From NCBI GenBank assembly GCA_050953825.1, contig JBMNNF010000013.1, forward strand, positions 316,192 to 380,191: DNA of 64,000 bases, written 5' to 3'. The notes beneath the pieces are model-generated. The model saw nothing but the letters and a program-made list of their open reading frames with translations, ran no database searches and had not been told where the DNA came from. Position numbers and translations under genes: made by a program. Below are positions 35,547 through 43,688 of the stretch, piece by piece; positions within the stretch are counted from its first letter, which is position 1; the number at the start of each line of letters is the position of its first letter. This DNA is from DUQW01 sp050953825 (GTDB lineage Bacteria > Bacillota_I > Bacilli_A > Acholeplasmatales > Acholeplasmataceae).

Positions 35547-38261
35547 ATGATCCAAAAAATTAGAAAACGTGACGGACGTTATGTTAAATTTAATGAAAAC
35601 AAAATTACTGAAGCCATTCAAAAGGCGATTTTAGCCGTTGAGGCTGAAGTAACTTTAAATAAAACTTACCGAATGACTAAAGAAGTCGTAAAAAGAATTG
35701 AAGAAGAAACTCCAGAAGGAAGAATTCCAACTGTGGAGAGTGTTCAAGATATCGTTGAAAAAGTATTAATGGCTTCGAAACTACCAGAAGTTGCCAAAGC
35801 GTATATTTTGTATCGTGAAGAAAGATCACGCGTCCGTGATCGTGAAACGCGATTAATGAAAACTTTCCAAGAAATTGAACACGATAAAAAAACGACTTCT
35901 AACTTCTTATTAAAACGCGGTGACTTTCATTATGAAAATCCAACTAAATCAATTCTTGCCTACGGTAGAGAAGGGGCTAAAGAATATAATAAGATGTTTA
36001 CCATTAACCCAGAATACGTTAAGATGCATGAAGATGGCGACATCTTCATTAAAGAAATCGAATATTACGCTTCATCATTTAATACTCTTCAAATTAATTC
36101 TAAAAGAATTATTGAAAACGGTATTATTAAAGACAATATCGTCTTTAAAAAAGCCAATACGATTGATGATTATTTAGTCTTTTTATCATACATTATTTTA
36201 AAAGCTGAAAGTGATATTTATGGAGGAATTCAAATTCCTGATTTTGATTTCGTACTCGCAGAGGCGGTTAAGAAAAATCATTATTTGATTTTACTATCAA
36301 CTTTAGAAAAATATTTAACATTTCAAAAAATTAATCTAGATTTATCCCAGATTAAAAGAATTGAAGATATTGAACAATTAGACATTCCTTTGGAAACTTT
36401 AGATCATATTAAAAATATAGCAAATATTGAATTAGAAAAAGAATTATATCATTCATTAGTAAAATTCTTACAAGGATTAAAAATGATGTCAAGTAAAAAT
36501 CAAAGTGGCATTGTTAATTTATCCATTGCCTATGGTACTGATCAAAGTTTATATGGTCGCTTAGTCACTAAAAATATTTTATTAGCGACTCAGGAGGGGG
36601 CCTCCGGCCACCTCTACACCACCCCAGTTCAAATCTTTAAAGTTAAAGATGGGGTTAATTATAATAAGCGTGATCCAAATTATGACTTATATCAATTAGC
36701 AATTGAAACACAAGCGTTAAGAATGTATCCTAACTTTATGTTTTTAGATGCTACCGCTAATCAATTAGATGAAATTGATACTTTAAGAGAACTTTCTTAT
36801 AGTGCATCTAGAAATAGAATCGCGACTAACGTGATTGATTATAACCAATCACCATTAGGTCGTGGTAGTTTAGGCGAAACAATCATTAACTTACCGCGAG
36901 TTGCCTTAAACTCAAGAAATGTTGAAGACTTTTATAATAAATTAGGTTCATTATTGAATAAAGTAATTAATCAATTACTTGATAAATATAAAAACTTATC
37001 AAGTTTAAAATCACTCCACTTGCCATTTTTAATGAAAGATCAAGCGTGGCGTGATTCAAATAGTTTACATGGTAATGATAATCTTAACCAAGTCATTAAA
37101 AATGGCTCACTTGATGTTGGTTTTATTGGATTAGCGGAAGCGTTAGAAGCGTTAATTGGTTCACATCACGGACAAACCGATGAAGCGCGCCAGTTAGGAC
37201 TGGATATTATTAAACATATCAACGAATTACTTAATTTAGCCAAAGAGAAATACGGTCTTAACTTTCAACTAGTGGCTTCATCAAAAGTTGATTTAGTTGA
37301 AAACTTCGTTTTAAAAGACCAACAAAAATATGGAATTATTAAAAATGTGACTGATAAATCATTTTATACTGACTCATTCCATATTCCGTCCAACTATCCA
37401 ATTAATGCCGAAAATAAAATTATTATTGAAGCTCCGTATCACGCTTTAATTCCTGGAGGGCATATTACCTATATTGAATTAGGTGGAGAACAAAAAAATA
37501 AAGTTAGTTCAATTAAAGGATTACTAAAATTAATGAAAAAACATGATATTGCCTATGCGGCCATTAATCATCAATTAGATTTTCATCCTAGTTGCGGGTT
37601 TATTGGAGAAATTAATTCCAATAAATGTCCTAAATGCGATATGATCGAAAGTTTAGAAAGACCTTTCTTTAGGTATCGTCGGATTAATGATTTATTAATT
37701 TCGCCAATTAATTTGGAAACTTTTGAACATGAAGAAGTTGATTTAAGAGTGACTCACATTAATAACTTAATGCGAGTTTCTGGATTCGTTCATGACTCGA
37801 TTGTTGATGGACCCGGCTTAAGATTTGTCGTCTTTACTCAAGGATGTTTAATAGGATGTCCAGGATGTCATAATCCAGAGACTTGGGATCCAGATGGTGG
37901 TACTTTAGTTGAGTTAGACGATATCGTGAAAATGTGGCGTAGTAACCCATTAATTGAAGGTGTAACCTTTAGTGGTGGTGATCCCCTCTTACAACCAGAT
38001 AAAGTTCTTTATTTAGCTAAAAAGGCTAAAGAAAGTCAGTTATCAATTGTTTTATATTCTGGTAGATACTATGAAGAATTATTAGAATTAAATAATCCTT
38101 TTATTAATGAAATCTTAGAAATTGTTGATATTTTAATTGATGGACCATTTGTGATAGCCCAACTCAATTTAAACTTACAATATCGTGGTAGTGAAAACCA
38201 AAGAGTAATTGATTTAGTAAAAACTAGAGAAAGTGGAAAAATCGAACTTTTAATAGTATAA
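35547..38261 (+). CDS. nrdG: Degenerate NrdD-like protein fused to the NrdG radical-SAM activase
   Basis: 904 residues. An ATP-cone comes first (IRKRDGRYVKFNENKITEAI), then an NrdD-like scaffold at residues ~110-740. The scaffold lacks the key residues: the thiyl Cys context YCAGWDL is YYASSFN, and the glycyl-radical loop is FRYRRINDLLISPINL without the Gly. Cys683, Cys694 and Cys697 keep part of the metal site. Residues ~742-904 are a complete NrdG: GFVHDSIVDGPGLRFVVF, the cluster motif C767-x3-C771-x2-C774, and VTFSGGDPLLQP. The NrdG part probably activates the NrdD encoded upstream, with the dead reductase as regulatory or docking partner (inference). Confidence 0.88.
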   Translation: MIQKIRKRDGRYVKFNENKITEAIQKAILAVEAEVTLNKTYRMTKEVVKRIEEETPEGRIPTVESVQDIVEKVLMASKLPEVAKAYILYREERSRVRDRETRLMKTFQEIEHDKKTTSNFLLKRGDFHYENPTKSILAYGREGAKEYNKMFTINPEYVKMHEDGDIFIKEIEYYASSFNTLQINSKRIIENGIIKDNIVFKKANTIDDYLVFLSYIILKAESDIYGGIQIPDFDFVLAEAVKKNHYLILLSTLEKYLTFQKINLDLSQIKRIEDIEQLDIPLETLDHIKNIANIELEKELYHSLVKFLQGLKMMSSKNQSGIVNLSIAYGTDQSLYGRLVTKNILLATQEGASGHLYTTPVQIFKVKDGVNYNKRDPNYDLYQLAIETQALRMYPNFMFLDATANQLDEIDTLRELSYSASRNRIATNVIDYNQSPLGRGSLGETIINLPRVALNSRNVEDFYNKLGSLLNKVINQLLDKYKNLSSLKSLHLPFLMKDQAWRDSNSLHGNDNLNQVIKNGSLDVGFIGLAEALEALIGSHHGQTDEARQLGLDIIKHINELLNLAKEKYGLNFQLVASSKVDLVENFVLKDQQKYGIIKNVTDKSFYTDSFHIPSNYPINAENKIIIEAPYHALIPGGHITYIELGGEQKNKVSSIKGLLKLMKKHDIAYAAINHQLDFHPSCGFIGEINSNKCPKCDMIESLERPFFRYRRINDLLISPINLETFEHEEVDLRVTHINNLMRVSGFVHDSIVDGPGLRFVVFTQGCLIGCPGCHNPETWDPDGGTLVELDDIVKMWRSNPLIEGVTFSGGDPLLQPDKVLYLAKKAKESQLSIVLYSGRYYEELLELNNPFINEILEIVDILIDGPFVIAQLNLNLQYRGSENQRVIDLVKTRESGKIELLIV

Positions 38262-38269
38262 TACAATTA

Positions 38270-39178
38270 ATGAAAGCGATTATGTTAATCAATCCGGCTA
38301 GCGGAAGAGAAAAAGTTGATAAGATAGTTGAAGTAGCCAAACGCAAATTTAATGAAAGAGATTATCACCTTGACGTTTATTTTTCTACGTGTCCGAATGA
38401 TTTAACTGAAAAAGCGTATTTGTGGGCCCACGATTATGACACTTATATTGTCTGTGGTGGTGATGGCACCGTTAATGAGGTCATTAACGGCGTCATGAAA
38501 TCCGATATAAGGCCAAGTATCGCAATCGTTCCATTAGGAACGGTTAACGATATTGCGAAAATCTTTGGGATTCCTAAAAAGGTTGACCAAAATTTAGATT
38601 TAATTTTTGATTTAGAACCAGTCGCTACTGACATTAACCAAATCAATGATCGTTACTTTGTCTATGTCGCCGCTGCTGGCTATCTAACCGCCGTTAGTTA
38701 TGATGCCGACCGTGAAGAAAAGAAGAAATACGGTTCTTTAGCATATCTAAAAACCGGGATTAGAGAGTTAAGGCAAAAACCATTTTTTAAAGCGAAAATT
38801 GAATGTAATAATGAAACTTATACTAAATACGTTTCCTTATTACTGGTATTATCAGCTAATCAATTTGGTGGAATGAAATTATTTCGATTTTCCAAACAAA
38901 CAAAATTAAATGATGGTTTATTTGATTTGAGGGTTTTCTCATATAAAAGAATTTCCTTATTATTTAGATTAGTTTTATTTATTTTAAGAGCTGGTAAGAA
39001 ACAATATCATGAATTACAGTTTTCAACTAATCACGCCATTATTACTCCACTTGAAGATAAAGAAGTTAATTGGAACGCTGATGGTGAATTAGTGACTAAA
39101 GGAAAAGTAGAAATTAAATCATTTAAGCAAGCCCTTAAGTTTTATGTTCATCCGAAAAGAATTAAAAAATTGTATTAA
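38270..39178 (+). CDS. dagK: Diacylglycerol/lipid kinase
   Basis: 302-residue kinase of the DagK/YegS family that phosphorylates diacylglycerol or a related lipid for phospholipid recycling. Motifs are LINPASGREK, the nucleotide-binding VCGGDGTVNEVINGV, and VPLGTVNDIAK, where the usual GTxNDxAR is conserved with Lys in the last place. It starts 8 bp after the NrdD-NrdG gene and ends at a strong terminator. Lipid specificity cannot be read from sequence. Confidence 0.93.
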   Translation: MKAIMLINPASGREKVDKIVEVAKRKFNERDYHLDVYFSTCPNDLTEKAYLWAHDYDTYIVCGGDGTVNEVINGVMKSDIRPSIAIVPLGTVNDIAKIFGIPKKVDQNLDLIFDLEPVATDINQINDRYFVYVAAAGYLTAVSYDADREEKKKYGSLAYLKTGIRELRQKPFFKAKIECNNETYTKYVSLLLVLSANQFGGMKLFRFSKQTKLNDGLFDLRVFSYKRISLLFRLVLFILRAGKKQYHELQFSTNHAIITPLEDKEVNWNADGELVTKGKVEIKSFKQALKFYVHPKRIKKLY

Positions 39179-39179
39179 A

Positions 39180-39213
39180 AAAGCTATCATACAGCGCGAT
39201 ATGATAGCTTTTA
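39180..39213 (+). terminator. Terminator after the lipid kinase gene
   Basis: Perfect 11-bp stem AAGCTATCATA / TATGATAGCTT followed by T-rich sequence. The A-run on the other side could let it serve the convergent zinc-ribbon gene as well. Confidence 0.88.
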
Positions 39214-39225
39214 TTATCATCATTG

Positions 39226-39546
39226 TTAAATAGTAGTTACTAAAATTACGAATAATGTCCAAAAGAGAAATGAACCAATCGAAAGCCAAAATCCGATTTT
39301 CGATTGTTTTTGATAATTATATTTTAAAATACCAATTAATCCGGTGATAAAGCCAACTAATGAACCAACAAATGGTAATGGTCCAAAACCTAAGGAACCA
39401 AAGACAATTGAAACGACCGCCAGTGATTTACCACGGGGGTCTTTTTCGACTTTCGGTGTTTCATTTCGCATAATCAGTTCACCACAATTGGTACATACTT
39501 TATCGCCAGGATATAGCTTGTTTCCACAATTGGTGCAGTAATTCAT
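39226..39546 (-). CDS. Small membrane protein with N-terminal zinc ribbon
   Basis: 106 residues. A double-CxxC zinc ribbon (YCTNCGNKLYPGDKVCTNCG) is followed by a polar linker and two hydrophobic segments typical of DUF4190-like proteins (VSIVFGSLGFGPLPFVGSLV, then IGFWLSIGSFLFWTLFVIL). The start at 39546 has AGGAGTT upstream. Convergent to the lipid kinase gene. No specific function can be given. Confidence 0.8.
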   Translation of the reverse strand: MNYCTNCGNKLYPGDKVCTNCGELIMRNETPKVEKDPRGKSLAVVSIVFGSLGFGPLPFVGSLVGFITGLIGILKYNYQKQSKIGFWLSIGSFLFWTLFVILVTTI

Positions 39547-39576
39547 AAGCAACTCCTAAACATATATTATATTAAA

Positions 39577-39651
39577 TGGCAGGGGCAGAAGGATTCGAAC
39601 CCTCACTGAAGGTTTTGGAGACCCGCGTGCTACCGTTGACACCATGCCCCC
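39577..39651 (-). tRNA. tRNA-Trp (anticodon CCA)
   Basis: Cloverleaf read on the minus strand: acceptor GGGGGCA / TGCCCCT, D-arm with GGTAG, anticodon loop CTCCAAA, T-arm with GGGTTCGAATCC, and encoded 3' CCA. A TATAAT box lies on the minus strand at 39662-39667. The CCA anticodon fits UGA as stop and UGG as the Trp codon. Confidence 0.95.
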
Positions 39652-39701
39652 AGCACAATTTATTATATCATATGTTAGTTTATTTTAAAATTTATCGTTA
39701 T

Positions 39702-40865
39702 TTATGATAAATTATTATCGTCATTATCACTAGCTTCAATGTCGGCATTGATGACAGGAGCGTCAAGAGTAGAATCTAATGATTTAGAATTTTCTTTATA
39801 TTGGGCCTCCATTGAAGTTTTAGGTTCTAATGATTTAACAGTAGAAGCAGCGACTTCTTTCGCTCTTTTTCTTTGTTGTACTTTAGCAACTACAAATTTA
39901 TTAAAGAACATAAAATATGCAGTTAATAAAATAATCAAACCAATAATTAAGGTAGTTACAATAACGCTACCATTATATTTAGACAAATCTAATTCTTCAT
40001 AAGATAAACCTAAATTTTGGGCTTCAGTCGCAGTTGGCATATCACCAGATATTTCAGCTTTAGTAAAAGTATAATCTGATGTTTTAGCAGTTAAATCATG
40101 AACAAATATTGGGAATTCTCCAGGAACATTATGATGTTCCATTCCTCCATCAGAATTAACAATAAATAATGATTCATAATTAGTTTCTTTGCCAGTTTCT
40201 TCATCAACATAAACTCTTGCGATATGAAGTTCGACTAATTCTGGTCGACCTTCTTCGCCATCGCGAAGAATTCCAGTAGTTTCAAAAATTGCTGGATACA
40301 TTGGACTAATGACATAACCATCATCTACCTTAGCATTTTTAGTAATACTTTCAGCTAATGGACGATCAAATCGTGGATAAATTTTAAATAAATATTTTTC
40401 TTTAGTGTCATATTCACGCTCAAATTGCATTAAATCTTCAAAGGTACCATCAGATTTTTTATATTGTAAATCAGCGATTTCGATAACATATCCTTCACCA
40501 ACAACTTTTTTGGGGAAGAAGTATAGTTTATAACTGACTCTAGTAAATCTAGCACGATAAATATTTAAAGTAAATAATAAATCTGACGCTTCACCATCAT
40601 TTTGAGTATAGGTATAAATTGGAGTTTTATCATAAAATCCATTAGAGACAGTTACATAAGCATCTAAATATTCTTTATTTTCGTCATATTTTTCATAAAG
40701 AGGAAAAACATCTTTTTCATGGTATTTACCAGATCTACCCATTAAAGAGCTGTTATAAAACATTCCAATTATCATAAATGTAGCAACACCAAATAAGACA
40801 TATCCAATAATTTGAATAATTCTTCCTTTTGTAGTATTTCTATTATTATTTTGTTGCGTGTTCAT
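39702..40865 (-). CDS. Membrane protein of unknown function with large extracytoplasmic domain
   Basis: 387 residues. A membrane segment near the N-terminus (IIQIIGYVLFGVATFMIIGM) and one near residue ~310 (VIVTTLIIGLIILLTAYFMFF) bracket an extracytoplasmic domain of ~260 residues. A basic and then acidic cytoplasmic tail of ~55 residues ends in NADIEASDNDDNNLS. GAGGTG precedes the ATG. I do not recognise the domain. It may be cotranscribed with tRNA-Trp, which follows it by about 50 bp. Confidence 0.8.
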   Translation of the reverse strand: MNTQQNNNRNTTKGRIIQIIGYVLFGVATFMIIGMFYNSSLMGRSGKYHEKDVFPLYEKYDENKEYLDAYVTVSNGFYDKTPIYTYTQNDGEASDLLFTLNIYRARFTRVSYKLYFFPKKVVGEGYVIEIADLQYKKSDGTFEDLMQFEREYDTKEKYLFKIYPRFDRPLAESITKNAKVDDGYVISPMYPAIFETTGILRDGEEGRPELVELHIARVYVDEETGKETNYESLFIVNSDGGMEHHNVPGEFPIFVHDLTAKTSDYTFTKAEISGDMPTATEAQNLGLSYEELDLSKYNGSVIVTTLIIGLIILLTAYFMFFNKFVVAKVQQRKRAKEVAASTVKSLEPKTSMEAQYKENSKSLDSTLDAPVINADIEASDNDDNNLS

Positions 40866-40955
40866 AAAATTTCACCTCAGTCTATATAATAATATCAAAA
40901 ACACCCTATAAATTTCAAATTATAAGATATATTTAATACAATATAATAATATCAT

Positions 40956-41752
40956 GGGTCTTGACTAAATAAGCGAAATTAATAAATAAGCGGTCAAGAC
41001 CCAAAATTCGCACTTGACTCCTACAAGGGGGTCAACTATGAAAGTACAAAGGCACAGATTAAAGCATTCCGAATTAGATAAAATACTTAGGTGTTTTTCA
41101 GAAGATCTTACAGCTACACAAGCAAGTAAACTTCTAATAATAAATAGAAACACCATAAATAAGTATTATAATCTATTTCGAAAGCTTATCTATACTCACT
41201 ACAAAAGGAATTTTTATTTTAAAAATACAGTAGTAGAAATAGATGAAAGTTATTATGGATCGAAAAGGGTGCGTTTGAAAAATGGCAAGTTATCTAAAAA
41301 ACTGATAGTGTTGGGAATAATAGAAAGAGGCGGTAATGCCTATACAAAGATTATTCCAAATGTAAAAACTAAGACGGTTTTTGAGATAATTAAACGTAAA
41401 GTAGATAAATCGTGTATAATATGCACAGACCAACATAAATCTTATGAATATTTAAAGGTAAAAGGGTATTATCACTTTACGGTTAACCATTCAATAAAAG
41501 AATATGTAAGAGGAGAAACGCACACAAATACCATTGAATCATTTTGGTCATATGTTAAGACGAGATTATACAAATTCAAAGGTATTAATAAGAAATACTT
41601 TCATCTTTACATAAGAGAATGTGAGTATAGATTTAATCTCAGAAAGAAAGATATTTATATAAATCTATTAGATTTAATAAAAAAAGATTCTTTCCTCGGT
41701 GCCTTATGGCGAGGGAAGCAGAATAGCAAGTGAGCTTAAGTAGTCAAGTGCG
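40956..41752 (+). mobile_element. Short IS1595-family insertion sequence (797 bp)
   Basis: Flanked by an 8-bp duplication AATATCAT at 40948-40955 and 41753-41760. The ends match imperfectly: left GGGTCTTGACTAAATAAGCG, right end read inward CGCACTTGACTACTTAAGCT. Just inside the left end there is a hairpin TGGGTCTTGAC / GTCAAGACCCA (40955-40965, 40993-41003). A 14-bp perfect match to the right end also occurs internally at 41006-41019. The larger IS1595 element sits 10 bp away. Confidence 0.85.
41038..41733 (+). CDS. IS1595-family transposase (ISXO2-like, without zinc ribbon)
   Basis: 231 residues. A helix-turn-helix (LTATQASKLLIINRNTINKYY) is followed by a DDE core: EIDESYYGSKRV, CTDQHKSYEY and HTNTIESFWSYVK, the last with the canonical Glu. 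AAGGGGGT precedes ATG 41038. Shorter than most family members because the N-terminal zinc ribbon is absent, as in the IS1016-like group. Confidence 0.92.
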   Translation: MKVQRHRLKHSELDKILRCFSEDLTATQASKLLIINRNTINKYYNLFRKLIYTHYKRNFYFKNTVVEIDESYYGSKRVRLKNGKLSKKLIVLGIIERGGNAYTKIIPNVKTKTVFEIIKRKVDKSCIICTDQHKSYEYLKVKGYYHFTVNHSIKEYVRGETHTNTIESFWSYVKTRLYKFKGINKKYFHLYIRECEYRFNLRKKDIYINLLDLIKKDSFLGALWRGKQNSK

Positions 41753-41824
41753 AATATCATTATTGAAATTTCGCTGTTTAACTTAAGTGTTGCTGGTAAG
41801 TCCAAATAATGGTAAAATATAGTT

Positions 41825-41939
41825 GCCAAATAAAATCACATATCAAACTTCTTTATAGATAGGACTATTTATCTAGCCAATCCCGGTATGTGATAGTATT
41901 TGGCGATACAAATTATTTGGATTGGCTAGCTAAATAGTC
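41825..41939 (+). repeat. Interleaved inverted repeats in the IS leader (copy B)
   Basis: Arm A 41825-41842 pairs with A' 41887-41904 (16 of 18). Arm B 41863-41883 pairs with B' 41919-41939 (20 of 21). The order A-B-A'-B' makes the hairpins mutually exclusive or pseudoknotted. A third pair CCAAATAAT / ATTATTTGG lies at 41802-41810 and 41912-41920. It ends 27 bp before the transposase ATG. Confidence 0.85.
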
Positions 41940-41966
41940 TTATTTTCATTAAAGGAGTGTAAGGCT

Positions 41967-43025
41967 ATGAACTTTGAATTGGTTGTTGATGAATTAAAAG
42001 GGGCTAAATTAGCTGAGTTATTTCAAGTCAATAATTATGTTGATAGTTTGATTAAAATTCAAAATTCGGCTCATAAAATTGATGCTGATGGGTTTCCGAA
42101 ATGTCCTCATTGTGGTAATGAAATTGTTAAGAAAAATGGGAAAATGCCTAATGGAACTCAAAGATATTTATGTTTAAATGATAAATGTAAGAAGAGTTTT
42201 TCTTCTAATACGAATTCGTTTTCCTATCGTTTAAGAAAACTAAAAGATTACTTATATTTGATGATTGAGTATACTTTAGATGGTTTGTCAATAAGAAATA
42301 TTTCAAAGAAACTTAACATTCCAATTAATACTGTTTGGATGTGGAGAACGAAAATTCTTTTAAGTTTAGAAACGTTTATTGATAAAGAAAATCCGCTTAC
42401 TGATGTGGTTTATAGTGATGAAACATTCATTAAAATTAACTTAAAAGGGACTAAGAATCATAAGATGCCTAGAGTGTCTTATTATGAAGGAAGACCTGCA
42501 ATAGCTCATAGGGAATTGGTTTGTATTCAAACGGTAATTGATGATTCTAAAAGGACGATATTTGATATTAATGGGGTTGCTAGATTATCAAAAGAAAGAT
42601 TAGATCTATTCTTAAAACCTTTTATTAATGAAGAAACGATTATTGTATCTGATGGGGATTATTCTTATGTCGGCTTTGCTGAAAAATATTTGCTGCAACA
42701 CGAAAGAATAATAAATATGTATGAAAAAAGTAAAAATGGGTATTCGCTAGGACCAATAAATAATTTACACTCGTCCTTTAAATCGTTTATGAAAAAATAT
42801 AAAGGTGTATCAACCAGACGATTAAATGGATATATAAACTTATTCATTTTGGATAATTACTTAAATCAAATATTAAATGGATATGAAAAGGTAGAATACA
42901 TTTATGAGTCATTGTTGGCTCTTGAAAATAATCCGACTTTTGAAGAAATATTTAACGTTAAATTTCCTATTGATGTTAAAGCCATTTATGATAGTTTGAG
43001 AAAAGATGGATATATTATGCAATAA
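41967..43025 (+). CDS. IS1595-family transposase, copy B
   Basis: Identical in amino-acid sequence to the product of 2280-3338: zinc ribbon, helix-turn-helix and DDE-type core with NNLHSSFK in the third catalytic region. AAAGGAGTG precedes the ATG. Apparently intact and potentially active. Confidence 0.94.
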   Translation: MNFELVVDELKGAKLAELFQVNNYVDSLIKIQNSAHKIDADGFPKCPHCGNEIVKKNGKMPNGTQRYLCLNDKCKKSFSSNTNSFSYRLRKLKDYLYLMIEYTLDGLSIRNISKKLNIPINTVWMWRTKILLSLETFIDKENPLTDVVYSDETFIKINLKGTKNHKMPRVSYYEGRPAIAHRELVCIQTVIDDSKRTIFDINGVARLSKERLDLFLKPFINEETIIVSDGDYSYVGFAEKYLLQHERIINMYEKSKNGYSLGPINNLHSSFKSFMKKYKGVSTRRLNGYINLFILDNYLNQILNGYEKVEYIYESLLALENNPTFEEIFNVKFPIDVKAIYDSLRKDGYIMQ

Positions 43026-43071
43026 AAGTCAGCAACACTTAAGTTAAACAGCGAAATTGAAATGTTTTCTT

Positions 43072-43099
43072 TTGACAAAATAAATATTTATAGTATAAT
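43072..43099 (+). promoter_or_regulatory. Promoter of the tRNA-His/tRNA-Gln operon
   Basis: Consensus TTGACA at 43072-43077, a 16-bp spacer and TATAAT at 43094-43099, 20 bp before tRNA-His. The IS target duplication ends 8 bp upstream of the -35 box, so the promoter has been spared but any upstream activating sequence has been replaced. Confidence 0.85.
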
Positions 43100-43118
43100 A
43101 AATAATAGTCGTGTATAT

Positions 43119-43195
43119 GGCGGTTGTGGCGAAGTGGCTAACGCATCGGATTGTGGCTCCGACATTCGCCGGTTCAATTCCGGTCAGCCGCCCCA
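43119..43195 (+). tRNA. tRNA-His (anticodon GTG)
   Basis: Acceptor GCGGTTG / CAGCCGC with the extra G-1 typical of tRNA-His, anticodon loop TTGTGGC, T-arm CCGGTTCAATTCCGG, and encoded CCA. Confidence 0.96.
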
Positions 43196-43204
43196 CTATT
43201 ATCT

Positions 43205-43279
43205 AGGCCCGTAGCCAAGCGGTAAGGCATCAGACTTTGACTCTGACACTCGTTGGTTCGAATCCAGCCGGGCCTGCCA
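43205..43279 (+). tRNA. tRNA-Gln (anticodon TTG)
   Basis: Acceptor AGGCCCG / CGGGCCT, D-arm with AGCGGTAAGG, anticodon loop TTTGACT, T-arm with TTGGTTCGAATCCAG, and encoded CCA. Its 3' end and downstream flank are repeated at 46201 and 50568. Confidence 0.96.
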
Positions 43280-43303
43280 TAAAAATGTTTAATTAGTAAA
43301 CTA
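43275..43303 (+). repeat. tRNA-Gln-flank repeat, copy 1 (possible attachment site)
   Basis: The last bases of tRNA-Gln plus its downstream flank (TGCCATAAAAATGTTTAATT and on). The same 29 bp recur at 46201-46229, and 26 bp with few changes at 50568-50594. The similarity between copies 1 and 2 continues for about 160 bp. Confidence 0.85.
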
Positions 43304-43315
43304 TATATTTGAACG

Positions 43316-43340
43316 AATCGCCTAACAAGGCGATTTTTTC
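43316..43340 (+). terminator. Terminator of the tRNA operon
   Basis: Stem AATCGCC / GGCGATT with loop TAACAA and a following T-run. A second hairpin, AGTCCATC (43351-43358) / GATGGACT (43381-43388) with seven T, follows. Both recur in degraded form after the repeat at 46201. Confidence 0.88.
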
Positions 43341-43420
43341 TTAAATAGGAAGTCCATCTAGGTTATAAAAGTGTTTGCTGGATGGACTTTTTTTAATACT
43401 GATATTGGTTTTTAAAATTT

Positions 43421-43472
43421 CGTACCAAGGGTTCGAACTCCAAAAATAATTTCTCGTACCAAGGGTTCGAAC
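43421..43472 (+). repeat. Two copies of the CGTACCAAGGGTTCGAAC repeat
   Basis: CGTACCAAGGGTTCGAAC at 43421-43438 and 43455-43472, spaced 34 bp. Further copies lie at 46346-46363 and 48314-48330. The sequence resembles a tRNA T-arm (GGGTTCGAA), but no cloverleaf can be drawn around any copy. Confidence 0.85.
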
Positions 43473-43530
43473 TATTTATATTATAACTCAAACATATTGT
43501 TATCATTTACTAAATAAGTAAGTATAAGAC

Positions 43531-43581
43531 AGACATAAAAGGATGTTTATGTAAAATCTAGGAAGACATCTAGGGAGACAT
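43531..43581 (+). repeat. AGACAT repeat cluster
   Basis: AGACAT at 43531-43536, 43564-43569 and 43576-43581, the last two with 12-bp period (AGACATCTAGGG). Related arrays with GGACAT lie at 46404-46444 and 46584-46624. Confidence 0.6.
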
Positions 43582-43633
43582 ATAGCATAATAATGACTAA
43601 AAGAACCTTTGCAGTTTATAGATATATTTAAAA

Positions 43634-43669
43634 TTTATCCCCCACTTTATCCCCCACTTATGATATAAT
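43634..43669 (+). promoter_or_regulatory. Promoter with tandem 12-bp operator of the AlbA_2 regulator gene
   Basis: TTTATCCCCCAC occurs twice in direct tandem (43634-43645, 43646-43657) directly before the -10 box TATAAT (43664-43669), covering the -35 region. A near-copy of this whole promoter lies before the acetyltransferase gene at 52581. The reverse complement of the 12-mer is repeated within the gene itself (44847-44882). Confidence 0.8.
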
Positions 43670-43688
43670 AAATATGGGGGTTAAATTT

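Larger units (their letters stand above)
41770..43055 (+). mobile_element. IS1595-family insertion sequence, copy B (1286 bp)
   Basis: Perfect 26-bp terminal inverted repeats at 41770-41795 and 43030-43055, and an 8-bp target duplication ATTGAAAT at 41762-41769 and 43056-43063. Same length as copy A with an identical transposase. It is inserted just upstream of the tRNA-His promoter. Confidence 0.96.

Noticed and set aside
39577..39651. Evidence for UGA read as tryptophan, as in Mycoplasma
   Set aside because: The tRNA-Trp has anticodon CCA, and UGA ends several genes at the expected place (for example 45077), so the standard code is in use.
2250..43055. Composite transposon formed by the two inverted IS1595 copies
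   Set aside because: Each copy has its own, different 8-bp target duplication. A composite element would show one shared duplication at the outer ends.
43421..43472. tRNA fragments or pseudo-tRNAs from the GGGTTCGAA motif
   Set aside because: No acceptor, D- or anticodon arm can be drawn around any of the four copies.
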